Made by a program: the position numbers and the translations under genes
DNA from: Strongylocentrotus purpuratus
Lineage: Eukaryota > Echinodermata > Echinoidea > Camarodonta > Strongylocentrotidae
Direction: 5' to 3'
DNA length: 64,000 nt
NCBI RefSeq assembly: GCF_000002235.5
Contig: NW_022145611.1
Span: 2,470,754 to 2,534,753 of the forward strand
The notes under the pieces: generated by a model
What the model was told of the DNA's origin: nothing
Seen by the model: only the letters and a program-made list of their open reading frames with translations
Database searches by the model: none
In this document: in pieces, positions 50,448 to 62,788 of the stretch
Layout: each line of letters begins with the position of its first letter
How positions within the stretch are numbered: position 1 is the first letter of the stretch

Positions 50448-52331
50448 TCAAACCAATGATTCCTTATTAGTAGGCACATTGTATCTTGATTGTAAATCAT
50501 TACGAACGGTCTTATAGGCTTCATATGCAATCATGGCTGAATGAATGCCATACAGCGAGGTTAGGGGCTCCAGAAGAACACCAATGACCATGCCTTGGGT
50601 ATGTCCGTAAAATGTTGTCAGCTCTACCCAAGAAGCAACTTCCAAACTATCAATCGCCCACTGAGTCGCGTTGAGGATACCAGTGTAGATCAGGCAAATA
50701 AGCGTCCATCTCGCTTGATCCGTTCCAACAATCTCCTGCCGCTGAACGACGACTAAGAAGGATGTCATGACCCAGGCTGAGTAGGTCTGAAAGATTGCGT
50801 ATATACCAGTGTAGCAAGCGAGAACTGTGTTCTCACGAGGGCGGGAGAGATCTGCAAGGATCCCTACTGCACTGGCAACGCGGAATATGTTCAATGTGAA
50901 AATACCAACACAGCTTATCAGGATAACGCGGTCGTGTTCTCCTATTAAACCCGATACAAGAGATACAGTGTGTCTCGGACGAAAAGTCTTTGCACTATCA
51001 GTCAGGAATATACGAAAGTGGTACATCACCAGCAATGGCAGATGAAATACAATATGCAAGAACCATTTCAGATATGTTAGAGTAATTTCGGTTGAAAGAA
51101 GTGATGCCTGTAATCCCAAGCTGGAATATTCAACAATTTGGCGCAAGGAAAGATAAGTTATGCCTAGAAATACATAAAAGGCCACTGTTAAAGTGATGTT
51201 CAGTGGGGGTATTTGGAATTCGCTTTCTCTTCTGTCTTTTGATTTTGGTAGAAGGCTTCGTCGTTCTTCTTTAGATAATCCCAAGGAATTAAACTTCAAC
51301 TTTCTACAGCGGAAGGTATTCTTCAGCCAAGCACCGATCGTTCCGCAGAATGGTCCAACGTAGGTTGGACCGAGACTCTGAAATTGTAAGGTGCTTTGAG
51401 CCGTCTTCAGAAGGGATCCAGGAAGTGTAGAGTACCACATCTGCCATGTCATTGTAGCAGCAATAATGGCACATTCAGCGTAGAAAGGAGTCAGAGTTAC
51501 CACATGTCGTTTTCTAAAAAGTCCGAAGTTTCCAGGAAGGACACAAGGAAAATCCGGCTGCACGTATTTTGAAGACGCCAATTCACCTAAGGGATATAAT
51601 ATATGGTCGGCGGCGGTCCAGAAACAACCCGCGAACAATCCTGCTAGGGGGAAAGTAAACTTTTGTCTGTCGGCGAACGCTGCATCATAGTAGTTCCTGA
51701 AGAATAAGATCCCAAATAATATCATAGTGGCGAATGTGAAATCTAACAGCACTTGTACTACAAGGACAACATTGGCAACTACGGAATTGTCAAACGTTAT
51801 AAGGCATATGATGTTAGCAATGAGTGGTATGGGAATGTTGATCCCGGCAATTGTGCCAAAAATATAGAAGGTGTTCAGCAGAGACATGTGTGGTTTGTGG
51901 TAGAGTTGATGTACTTCACTGATAGGATTCGCCCTCCTATCCGGAGAGGACGACAGAGGTGAAAATAAATTTTTCAGTTTGGCCTCATCACCTTCATTGT
52001 TATCCGTAAGGTGCGGTAGAAGGCCTACGGCATGGGCACAGTGTCGGCATCTCAATGGCCAAAATACTTCCTGCTTCCTATGAAAACTGTCTCTCTTTCG
52101 AACAACATACCACACAATGATTCCTAAGAATATCAGGACGACTGTGAGACAGGATCGAGTAATGACGTAGGTTAAATTCCCGCTCGGCGAATCTTTGTCG
52201 TTTACTTCAAACGGTATGTTTGGGATGGCAGCGGCGCATATTCCCAAACTGAGCATAAAGCACAGCAACAAGGTACTTTGGAAGAGAGACCGTTTTACCC
52301 CGGCATCTGCCTGCTTTGAATTACACTCCAT
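50448..52331 (-). CDS. Otopetrin-like proton channel, single exon
   Basis: Otopetrins are 12-segment proton channels of the plasma and vesicle membranes. This 627-residue protein has about 12 hydrophobic segments at residues 16-36, 54-78, 149-180, 185-210, 226-246, 276-299, 377-399, 418-438, 468-493, 502-529, 542-563 and 576-605. The long loops after segments 2 and 6 fit the family layout. Family-like motifs are TPFYAECAIIAATM with Glu286 (compare PFxIEYSLI) and, near the C-terminus, FYGHTQGM then SLYGIHSAMIAYEAYK (compare YRFHS before the last basic tail). The start is the ATG at 52331 (GAAATGG context). An in-frame TGA lies 16 codons upstream, so the longer frame opening at TTG is not the start. 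The stop is TGA at 50448. There is no intron, unlike vertebrate OTOP genes. It is divergent, so a distant 12-TM paralogue is possible. Proton conduction is inferred from family only. Confidence 0.8.
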   Translation of the reverse strand: MECNSKQADAGVKRSLFQSTLLLCFMLSLGICAAAIPNIPFEVNDKDSPSGNLTYVITRSCLTVVLIFLGIIVWYVVRKRDSFHRKQEVFWPLRCRHCAHAVGLLPHLTDNNEGDEAKLKNLFSPLSSSPDRRANPISEVHQLYHKPHMSLLNTFYIFGTIAGINIPIPLIANIICLITFDNSVVANVVLVVQVLLDFTFATMILFGILFFRNYYDAAFADRQKFTFPLAGLFAGCFWTAADHILYPLGELASSKYVQPDFPCVLPGNFGLFRKRHVVTLTPFYAECAIIAATMTWQMWYSTLPGSLLKTAQSTLQFQSLGPTYVGPFCGTIGAWLKNTFRCRKLKFNSLGLSKEERRSLLPKSKDRRESEFQIPPLNITLTVAFYVFLGITYLSLRQIVEYSSLGLQASLLSTEITLTYLKWFLHIVFHLPLLVMYHFRIFLTDSAKTFRPRHTVSLVSGLIGEHDRVILISCVGIFTLNIFRVASAVGILADLSRPRENTVLACYTGIYAIFQTYSAWVMTSFLVVVQRQEIVGTDQARWTLICLIYTGILNATQWAIDSLEVASWVELTTFYGHTQGMVIGVLLEPLTSLYGIHSAMIAYEAYKTVRNDLQSRYNVPTNKESLV

Positions 52332-52501
52332 TTCTTTTATTTCTTGCAGAGTTAATACTTGGAGCAAGTTCGTTGTTCAGTTTCTCTTCTCCTTTACTCG
52401 ATAACAAGAAATGTATGAAGTACATGTACTAACAAGAGGTGACTGGAAAATAGTACCTCTGAGCTTCTGTTCAACCCAATCTTCGAAACTAACTGCTTGA
52501 A

Positions 52502-52686
52502 CTGTTTTTATGATCCAGAAGCTGACGCATATGCTTTGTTATTTGAAATGAAATCGGTAATTGAAACAAACATTACGTTTCACTTGATGATAAAAAAAAC
52601 ACCTGATATGTGTTATCCCTATTAATAGAGGTTGTTCAGCGAAACCGAATCATCGATACAACAACGGAAATGTCTATATGCAATGA
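52502..52686. repeat. Upstream duplication, copy A
   Basis: It lies 171-355 bases upstream of the otopetrin-like ATG. It matches 53215-53404 in the same order: GAAGCTGACGCATAT, GGTAATTGA, CATTAC, ACTTGATGATAAAAA, CCTGAT, GTTGTTCAGCGAAACCGAA and CAATGAA. By eye about two-thirds of bases agree. Confidence 0.8.
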
Positions 52687-53214
52687 AATAGTGACGTACA
52701 AGTAAAAATATGCTCCTATACTTTACACGAGTGAACAGAGTAGCAGAGCTTCTACAACACATCCAATATTTCACAGTAATTTTTTAATGTAATTCATCGA
52801 AAACAACCTTTGATATGAAAGAAACCTTCCTATTTCAGCAATTAATAAATAATAGAAATTACTATCTAAACATCAAATTACATTACTATGGCGTAGATAT
52901 ATTTAAAAAACCTGAGATAATAATCAGGCCGATCATCTAAAAATTCCGATCACCTGTCTACAAATCAATTGAAATAATTAATTCCTATTATCTTAAAGGA
53001 ATTTCTGTCCTCCGACAATTTCCCCCTTGAAAATCGTTCGACTCGAATATTTCTTTATAAACAATACTATTTCGTCAATACGCACTGAACGGTCTCTTCT
53101 TCCAATAATAAACAGAATCAGATCCTCTCGTCTGTATACTTTTCACTTTTCTTCCTAAACATGTACTTATATTCAATATAGATTTTGTGAATTAAGCTCT
53201 ATCATGGAGTTATG
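52687..53214. other. Spacer between the upstream duplications
   Basis: AT-rich; no repeat, RNA or coding feature recognised. It may include promoter sequence of the minus-strand gene. Confidence 0.4.
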
Positions 53215-53404
53215 ATTGTTTTTAAGGTCAAGAAGCTGATGCATATTATTTGCTATTTAAAAAGAAACAAGTAATTGATAAAACATTACTTGTAACTTGA
53301 TGATAAAAATAACTCCTGATGATTTATAGCCCTAATAAAGGTTGTACAGCGAAACCGAAACACACACAAACAACTTGTTAAGCATCATTATGTGAACAAT
53401 GAAT
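53215..53404. repeat. Upstream duplication, copy B
   Basis: Direct, diverged copy of 52502-52686, offset about 715 bases: GAAGCTGATGCATAT, AGTAATTGA, CATTAC, ACTTGATGATAAAAA, CCTGATG, GTTGTACAGCGAAACCGAA and CAATGAA. Confidence 0.8.
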
Positions 53405-53477
53405 TCATATAATTACAAATTTTTTCGTGAATGTGGATTGAAGATATATAAAGGATTTTTAAATTTTTTTTAAATTC

Positions 53478-53550
53478 AGTATTATTATTATTATCATTAT
53501 TATTACTTATACCGCGCTTTTCCCATAAGACTCAAAGCGATTACAATAAA
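53478..53550 (-). mobile_element. SINE-like 3' tail, inverse
   Basis: On the minus strand it reads TCGCTTTGAGTCTTATGGGA then GCGCGGTATAAGTAATAATA with an (ATT)n tail. The style matches the other (ATT)n-tailed repeats here. Confidence 0.45.
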
Positions 53551-54180
53551 TGACATTTACACATTATAATACATGTGATTAATAAACAATTTTACAACTA
53601 CAAACTGCAAAAGAAGATGTGTTTTCAAGGCAATTCTGAAGGTAATAACTGAGGTAATTTGTATCCTACTACTCGTTCAGTTTACCCCGGTCCTGGGTCC
53701 ATAATCACGTTTACCAGAAGACAATTTAGACCCCAGACCTTGGTTAAATCCGGTTTTTGACAAAAGCTTTATCCAAGCGTCGGGTTTGAATTTTGGATTA
53801 ATACTATTTAAAGACTAATATGGTAGTTTAACTCTAACTGTACGGGGGGAGGGGGGGGGGGGTGGGAAGGCCTACTCCACATATTCGAAGGTGGCGCCCA
53901 AACCGCCTAGAATTATTAATTGTCGTTTCATGACTTTTTTCACTCAAGTCTTACGCACATTTTGCATACTTAATTAGGCCATAACAACACAAATTTGGCA
54001 ACTAATTATAACATCTTGTTCCTTACGTGAAAGCGCTTAAAATGAAGGAGTAGCTTGTAAAAGAATATCCCATTCTAAATTTTTTGTAGACCATCTCTAT
54101 CTTCTCGCCTACTTATTCGTGTATTTCTATATGAGAGAGGGGGATAAGCGAGCCCCCGGTTCAAAATATCCCCTCCCCCG

Positions 54181-54181
<1 letters not shown>

Positions 54182-54232
<51 letters not shown>

Positions 54233-54268
54233 GCACACGCACACACACACACACACACGCACACACGC
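54182..54268. repeat. (TA)n(CA)n compound microsatellite
   Basis: About 15 TA units run straight into about 25 CA units broken by CG steps. Confidence 0.97.
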
Positions 54269-57007
54269 AATCCCACCTTCAATCTCCAAACTTATTTGCT
54301 AGTTATCTTCTTCGTATACAGCATTACCACTATAGAGGGTTTATCATGTGCCAAGTAATATGTTATTAACATCGTTACTTCACTAATATTCTTTATCACC
54401 GCTGGAAACATCTAGATGCGTCTCGAAAATTACCAACCCTGTCTTAATTAACAAGCGTTCTTCGCCTTTGCCCTTATTAGACATACGGCATGATTTGGCA
54501 CTTCTTAATTTCTAAGAAATTGAAAAAGAAAGAAATAAGAATAACGTATCCCGTGCTGGTGTTACCTTTCAAAAACCATCAAATCACGTAAATAAATATT
54601 TGAAGCAAGCGTAAATTAGCGTAGTAAAAAAAAGTAGTATTATCGTTTTAAATGGAATCTAATGTTCCGGGATATCAAGGATTAGAGTTGGAGTATTATA
54701 AATACAGCATATTAAACAGGATAAAGAACATGCCTCATCATTATTCTCTTGATTTTGGTTTTTCTCTTTCATTATTGAATGAATATTCGAACGTAATCTT
54801 GTTACGGCTGCCAATGAACAGATGAACGATTTTATTGCCTTCAAACAGCTCTGGAATTGCCGTGATGATCGAATATTCATGTGGTTTCTCTAGTCTGTGT
54901 AGAAATGCTTGATGAAACCACGAGTGTTTATCAGAAGAAGTCGAAAGATTCAAGCGGAAAATAAAATGCAGCACGGGAAGAAATTTTCTGCTTGAAGATC
55001 GCCTAAAGTGCTAATACAAAACCTAAATGCACTTTGAAAATTCCCGCGCAGGAATCACAAGTCTCCGACATCGGAGGCAATGACTTTGACAAAGGGAGAA
55101 ACAAATCGACATCACTAATAAATCGAAGATAATCTACAGCGTTGGTTTTTGCGGTGTAGTAACTGGTTTGAATAAAGTACTGTTTTCCATTAAACATCCT
55201 GTCACATTGCATTGTTGGCCTACAGATCAAAACAGCCCCTGTAAAAGGCCATAATAACAGAAAGCATAACTTGTATATCAATATAAAATAAACAAATGCC
55301 GTAGTTTACATTATTCGAGCAACACTTCCCGACGTTCACCCCCCTCGTAATTTCTATGACGCCATGCCATCAACTCTCGATTTGGTTGATTTACGACAAT
55401 TTTGATGAGAATAAGCATTTTCCCCTCTCATTTCTCTTCGAATAATGATTTGACTGCTGCTCGGCAAGAGAGTGTGTTTATGCGTTTATATTGTGATGTT
55501 TAGAATCCAGAATAAACGATGAAGTGTACCGAATAGAGTCTTGACCATAAAGATTCCCTCAGCGGCAGTATGACGGATGACAAACCTGGGATAAATCGCT
55601 GTGATGGGGCCTATAATCAGACGACAATTATTGACAACTCTCTGTCATGAATTATTGAGAAAAGACATATATTAAAAAAGGATTGAACGGGGAGGGGGTA
55701 CGAGAAAATGAAAAGAGAGTTTCAGCTTCCGACCAGGGTGTCATCAGATCATTTTGAATGGAAAGATAGAGAGAATAACTAGCTAAAATCTTACAATTGC
55801 CGACAAAAGTTTGAAAACATACTACTTTATGATGGCAACGTTGAAGGGGTTTCAAGGTCACGCCCTATTTATTCTATCCATGAAAACAAAATCAGTAAAA
55901 TTTAATTTATTCTCACCAGAAAAGAAGTGTACTTCAAATATCGACGAGCTTTTCACAATCCCGAACGTTTTGCCCGAGAAAGAATTACAGATATCTTTTG
56001 ATTTTTATGACAGGAAGTAAAATACCAGTAGTGGGACTACGACTATAAATTCTATCACAAATAAGGACATAGTGTTCTACAAAAAGTCACTTTTCTAGGG
56101 TCAACATGGTTTTGAATCTAAGAACTTCTGGTTACGAGACCACTACTCTGTCTCCAAGCCATTATGGCTCTTCTTCATTTTTATTTTATATGAGGAGAGG
56201 ACGCTCGAAAAAATACCCATCTCTTTCAACGGTGTACTAATTGAAAGAGACATTTCATTGATACTTTATACCAAAACATAATAATCAGATGATGATAGGT
56301 TAATATCTACATTTGTTATCGGTTTGCTATTAGTGACGAGGAATAAAGTAAATGATAGGTGCGATGAAATGGGGGACAGTATGGTGCGACGAATCAGGGA
56401 CGATCAGTGACTGAAGCAAGTGAGTATAAGAAGCGAAAGCTTTACAAGAATAGACTTCAAGTATGAAAATGGGAGAAATAGAATATAATAGAATAGAATA
56501 GTATTGCATAGAACAGAATAGAACAGAATAGAATGGAAATGAAAGAACAAGTCAATGAGAAAGCCGTTATGTCAAGGCTCTGATGAGAGGTAAGAATGTC
56601 ATGTCAAACTCATATATATGTGTAAGATATAGCGATAATACGACATTTAATGTTCATCCATCAAACTTTATTGTGAACAACTTTTAACTAATGCAGTCTA
56701 GACCCGTGTCAATCATACTATTAATGTGTTTGTCAACTACAACAAAATAGAAATTACTCAAAATTGACTTAGAAACTCATATCCTAATACAATGAATAGT
56801 CTAATCAAAATGCTATACTTCATTAATGGTTGAATAATACTACCAATATACCTCAATAAAGAAGAACAAAAATCCGGAAGGGCGTAAGTTGTTGATGATG
56901 GATAGCTGAACCGATTTCATAAGCCTATGTTTGTTTTCTTTTTCATTTGATGAGAGATAGGATGATACGTGAACACGAGACAATCCCTCTTATATCTTCC
57001 ATTTATA
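54269..57007. other. Gene-poor stretch with unassigned open frames
   Basis: Two adjoining minus-strand frames at 54741-54990 and 55003-55260 are open over about 85 codons each, but neither has an ATG-led start or known domain. An AATAG-type pentanucleotide run lies at 56472-56545. A tRNA-like fragment (minus) lies at about 56100-56165. Confidence 0.4.
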
Positions 57008-57181
57008 GGAAAAAGTAGATAGAGAGAGGAAGGGGGGAGAGAGAGAAAGAGGGAGAAAGAGAGAGAGATAGAGAGACGAGGAGACAAAGAGAAAGAGAAA
57101 GAGAAATAGAGAGATAGATAGATAGAAAGAGAGAGAGAGAGAAGGGGGAAGAGAGGGACATAGAGAGACAGAGAGGGAGAT
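57008..57181. repeat. GA-rich microsatellite
   Basis: Purine tract on the + strand with GATA steps and a G run at 57033-57038. Confidence 0.95.
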
Positions 57182-57402
57182 GGGGGTAAACGTTTGGTGC
57201 GTTCAAAACCACATTGAAACTCAACATGTTCATATCTAAGGTAGATGCATACAACAGCTTTAATAACATCATCTTTTTTAAATGATTTTAGACTGTATAC
57301 ATTCAGCCAAACCTACCTCAGATCGACCGATTCGTAGCCACTGGGGCTTTTGTCATGTTTGCTCGGTCTGCTGTCGGTCTCGTTGGTTCGGATGTTGGAA
57401 GT

Positions 57403-57417
57403 TAGAGAGACAGAAAT

Positions 57418-57452
<35 letters not shown>

Positions 57453-57487
57453 ATTTAAAGAGAGAGGGAGAGAGAGAAAGAAAGAGA
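57403..57487. repeat. GA microsatellite with poly-G
   Basis: GA units, then 11 G (57441-57451), then GTATTTAA and more GA units. Confidence 0.95.
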
Positions 57488-60071
57488 TTACTCCCGCTAC
57501 TTGGTATGTATTTTAGAAGGAGGTAGGATGTTGGATTAAGATTTATTATTAAAAAAGTTATTGATTCGTTACTATTATTCTTCCTTATTTTTGGCAGGAA
57601 CAACATTAAGAAAACAAACAAACATAAAAGGAGAGAATGCAAACAGTTCTTTTATTAAAAGCTTTATGCCAATTCGTCACTTATGGCATGGCACCCTTCG
57701 AATCAACTACAATTTGCTGTAATGATGCTGTGAGAAACCATCAGGTGGGAAGTACTTTATTTGAAGCAAGTCAAACACTTGATGCTGTTTGGTCACGCAT
57801 CGGTAGTTTTCTGTACAATTAGCCTTGTTGTACAGGCTCTATATTTAGCAGCCTGTGAGCCAGGATGACGAACAGGATGGATGAGTTCATTGGTCTGTGT
57901 CTAACATCGTCTTCCTTGAATCCACTCCTGATCAATCAATCAATCTCAGGTAGGTACGCTTCTTTCATATCTAGGGCAAAGCTATTTCAGGAACTTGGAC
58001 AAAATTATGGTCCTTTCATACCAAATGCAAAATAGTGCTTTTTTTTCCTTTGAAGAATCAAAACAGGTTTTGCCTGAGGCTATACTCGCATTTTCCCTCG
58101 TTGCGATTTTGTGTTGTGAATATAATGCTAGACCTTGAAATAAATGGATTCGTTGCATCTCAATTTCAGTTGATCTAATTGAATTCGGGACCATCATTAT
58201 ATTTCTGCTTCTATAAAGGATGCTAGTGCTTAGTTACCTTTTCTTTATGGTTTAGGTTTTGATAAATTTGGTGTAAAAGTATATTTACAAATCTATCATG
58301 GTATACTTTTGACTTGACAATAATATTGTCAAGCCCATGGTTTATTGAATCGAGTACATGAGGTATGTATGATGATATAGATGGTGGCAACATATTTTAC
58401 TTGTATGAGTTGAAAGGGTAGGTGTGATCGTAATTAATCATTTGTATATTACACCTGATATTGTCGTATAACTTTATCAGATCTACATAATTATTGTTAT
58501 TAAGAAGTAACCTATTAAGATAAGGACCACCGTAAAAATATGTTTAAAAAGTTCAGCAAAGAGACCAGTAAATGGCTTTTTTAAAATCCACTTAATTTTA
58601 TAAATTTCATCACAATTTCTTCATACAATTAATCATAAAATCAATCATTACCATTGATAATTCTAGCATGTCTCCAAAATGTTTGTTCTACTAAGTAATG
58701 ATTTTACATGATGCGGCTGCATGAGCTTTAGACATCATCACCTCCTCTGTCTGGATTTATTTATTCAATGTCGATTTGAGGACACCATCGTTTTTACCAG
58801 GAACTAGCGCACTTTAAATGTATAATTAGTATTCGATGATTGTTTTTCGATGGTAGTTCTAGTTTACTCTTGGTGGATGTTTGATGGGAAAACTAATTGT
58901 TTCCTGTCTTTTGCCAAGCCTTGCACGTACAAGTAGACAAACAACGGACACTCAGAGAATAAAGAGCGTCGTTTGCTGTATTAATTCTCTGGAGTAGAGA
59001 TTCTCCGGTTGATAAGGGACTTTGAGACAGGATGTTGGCATCGGCATAAGAGGGTCGATTATTCACAGCAAGCTGTTGCGTATATATGGAAGTAGATGTG
59101 CTTTTTACCTGCTATTCGCTTCAATTTATACCTGTATATTACCGGGAATATAACCTTGATCTTATGTTGGAAATGATATTCTAATTCTATTTTTGCAAAA
59201 TGATTTAGTATTTGTAGAATAATTTCTAGCCAGGGATGTCAATTTCGACAGACATGGTGCATCACAAATTTTCACTACTAACATTACTTTCCGTATTGAA
59301 TGGCAATGCTCAGTAAGGAAATTCATAACTTTAATGAATAACATATTTTTTGTAAATGGTTTGATACACTAAAATAGATAAAAGAAATACAATTTTAAAC
59401 TTTGCGTTTTGTCTTTGTTATTCATAAATCTCAAATCACAATGAGCTTAGTATTTAATACCATGATACAAAAAATAATAAATATTTTATATAACACAAAT
59501 GTATAAATGTGAAATAATATATCAGTCCTTGGATTGTACATAAAGAACAAGAACAAATATATTTTCAATATGTCTACGTTGTTAAATATGAGGCTATATA
59601 AAGAAAATGTAAATGTTTATATATATATATATGAATTATGATTTAAAAAGAGCCTTGCAGAAATAAAGAAATAATTAGAAGTGAATTAACGAATTAAGAA
59701 TTCACATAATTATGTGAACAAGCTTGATTGATTAGGAACAATCTAGGGGAAACAAATACAGCACTGATGCCGAAACCCAAAGCAATGCAAATCGCCTTAG
59801 AAATATATCCCGACATGATGAAATAGAGATCGGCATTAATAATTCACGAAAAAACCGCGGGATGAACAAAAGAGAAAGAAGACAAATAGAAAGTTCCTGC
59901 CTGGCATATTGGTTTGAGCTTGTGGTTAGAGAGTGATAGACAGAAAGAGATTGAGAGAGAAAAAAAAGAAGGGGAGGGGCAAGTAAAAACAAAAAAGAGG
60001 GAGAAAATGGAGAGGACTATAAGTAACTATTTTCAACTGAGGAAAACGGAGAGATTATGCGGAAAGGTGAA
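57488..60071. other. Gene-poor stretch
   Basis: AT-rich. A (TA)n lies at 59618-59631 and purine-rich DNA at 59935-60060. Nothing coding was recognised. Confidence 0.5.
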
Positions 60072-60290
60072 ACAGAGAGATCGGGGGGGGGGGGTTGAGA
60101 GAAAGTCAGAGAGAGAGAGAGAGAGAGAGAGACATACAGAGAACGAGATAGAGAGAGAGAGAGAGAGATAGAGAGAGACAGAGAGAGAGACAGAGAGACA
60201 TACAGAGAGCGAGAGACAGAGAGACAGAGAGACAGAGAGAGAGAGACAGAGAGACATACAGAGAGCGAGATAGGGAGTGAGTGAAAGATA
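60072..60290. repeat. GA/GACA microsatellite with poly-G
   Basis: Twelve G at 60083-60094 lead into GAGA and GACAGAGA units. Confidence 0.95.
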
Positions 60291-61500
60291 AGTGCATGAG
60301 ATAGAAGAAGTATGGCGCCTTGTTACTTGTGGATGACATGTCTGACCTACCATCCTACTAATACGTCAATGTGGTAAGGAAGATTGACTAGCACACTAGA
60401 AGCAACGGGCGTCAAACCGCGTTAAATCAAGATGAATTACTTCAGTTTCTACTTTCGCCTTGTGTCCATGATTATGAATTGGTCTTGTCACATCATAATT
60501 GTAGTACAAATAGGACCACGTTATTGGATAATCAAGACGCATTAATGAAAAAACAGTGGAAGAATGATGTGATGTCAATGGAGTTTGATCACTCTTATGG
60601 AAAATTACCACGCACAAGGGTGATTCGGAAGACGTCGCAAAATTATGAGTAGTTTGGTTACGTATAGATACAGTAGCTCCTGCTGTGAGTCTAGATGACT
60701 AAAACCATGTAATTTTAAAGAAAACAACATTAAACTCCTTTCTGACTCCAAAATAAGTATTCATGGAAATCCCATAAAAAACATGCGTTAGGAAATTAAC
60801 AAATTTTATATCTTGGCTCTCTACAAACAGCAATTCTTTTTATGAAGAGGAGACTTTTCGTATAATGTAATCATCTATATGTTTTTACATTTATTACATA
60901 ATCGTTGCAATTATGATGGCCCCTACTCCTTTGAAAGTAGAAATGAACTTACTTTATAACGATTAAATAGATGTTAAGGTCTTCTTTTATCTTCTAAATG
61001 TTTTTCTGTCCGTTTTCTTATATTACGCAATCAAGCATTCGAACGCAGTAGCCCAATCAATCGGATTTTAAATGGTTGAACTAGATCAAATCATTATTTA
61101 TATTTTTGTGAATTAGATTCAAGTATCATAATATGTTTCATTTGGTAGGCCTATTTAGGCTTTCATTTGTTTATAGATAAGTCTAGCACTATCTTCCCGT
61201 TAACTACAAAGAGCAATTTAAAATTGGAATAACGCATGAGAGACAGCAGCACAATAAACACCCGGTTATTAGGAATATTCATCAGACAATCACCCATATA
61301 CATTGCCAATTTAGGAGAGACAAATCGAAATTATTTGGCTTTTACGAGTTTTTCTGGACTTTAATCATGTAACTTCAAATAGAAGACTTGCTCCTTGCCG
61401 ATGAAAAACCCGACCACAATCTACACTTAATGAAAAACTGGCCGAGTCGATTTTGGCAAGAAATTACAGAGAAATTATACTCAAATGTGTGTGACAATGG

Positions 61501-61540
<40 letters not shown>

Positions 61541-61824
61541 TGTGTTTGGTTGTATATGTTGTACTTTTAAGACGTTCACTTTAGTAAAATATCATACTCC
61601 AATTATGGAGTCGAAACGTTGTATCTTTGCGAAAATGTATAGAGAATCTAGAAAATTATAAATAAATGGAAAAGCTCAATCTTAAGAATACTACTCAAAT
61701 GATAAATTGATAACACATTCCATGAATAGATGGAGCATTCAGTACAACAATCTTTGGTGTGTGTCATTAGCAACAAAACAATCGGTACTTTCGAGCAAGC
61801 CTATTTCCTAAATATTTACAATAT
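60291..61824. other. Gene-poor stretch
   Basis: AT-rich, with a (GT)n microsatellite at 61500-61547 (about 20 units, interrupted). No gene recognised. Confidence 0.5.
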
Positions 61825-62020
61825 AACACGACAGCAACTACTATCGATAAATAAATCTAAGGCGACTTCAATAGCCTTGGGAGACACCTACTGAAATGTG
61901 CAAACATAACAATGACATTACGTAATCCGAAAATGATTTCTGATGGACATATAACAGGGATTTGAAATCGCCCTTGAGTTCTTTAAAAAAATGATTTAAC
62001 TTTCGTGCAAATAAATTCTT
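61825..62020 (+). repeat. Dispersed ~200-bp repeat, copy 4
   Basis: CACGACAGCAACTACTATCG, AAGGCGACTTCAATAGCC, CCTACTGAAATGTGCAAACA, ACGTAATCCGAAAATGATTT and ATCGCCCTTGAGTT in the same order as the other copies. This is the cleanest uninterrupted copy. Confidence 0.8.
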
Positions 62021-62788
62021 CTTAAGTGTTCACAATGACGGTAAATAAGAATCTATAATTAATACAACATTACGAGCATTAATATCATTTCTAATATCTA
62101 ACTAAGATATGGAAGTATTATATAAATAGTCTGAGAATACAGCAAAATGAAATTTAGAGCACCAGAAAAATAATCTATCAATTTTTTCTTTCCCTTAGTC
62201 ATAGTGCATTAATTTTCAATTTATTTTAGGGGATCGAGGATGAATATGATTTTTTTAGAAGAGTCTGAAGTATAATTTAAGAGATGAACTTCCATACGTC
62301 TGGATGATAAGGGATCGCGAATCAACAAATTAGAAAACGGGTTTCTCTATAAATTAGCTCTCTCTCTCTCTCTCTCTGGAATCGATCACAAGACTTCCTT
62401 CCTTGCTCATTTCCATGATCGCATATCGTATGTGTGATCATGAGCGAGTCGATAAATGATTGATTTCTACGTCATGAAGGAAACACATTAATAATTTCAA
62501 ATAAACTCCCGTGAGTTAACCCCACCCGTCCCCACCAGCCGACTTTTTCTTCAGCGCAAGGATAGGTTAAAATAAAAGCAAGCCTTTCAAATTGATAGAA
62601 AACAGGAAAAAAGTGGATTTGTTGCTTTTAAAATTATGATCACACCACAGTATTCCCAATATGAACTGAATCAGACAATTTTGTTTGACTGTTTGACTGT
62701 ATTTCCGTAGTTTCGTGTTAGTGTTCGCTAATATAATAAACGTCATAAAAACATCAAAATGTGTGCGCGCGCGTGTATATGAGACAAA

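Noticed and set aside
52332-52367. Upstream extension of the otopetrin-like frame by 12 codons
   Set aside because: The extension begins at TTG. The first ATG in frame is at 52331 with a good context, and an in-frame TGA lies just upstream.
56100-56165. tRNA-Thr-like sequence on the minus strand (TGGTCTCGTAACCAGAAG)
   Set aside because: The anticodon arm looks right, but the D arm lacks GG, the T arm is diverged and no acceptor stem closes. At most it is a decayed tRNA or SINE head.
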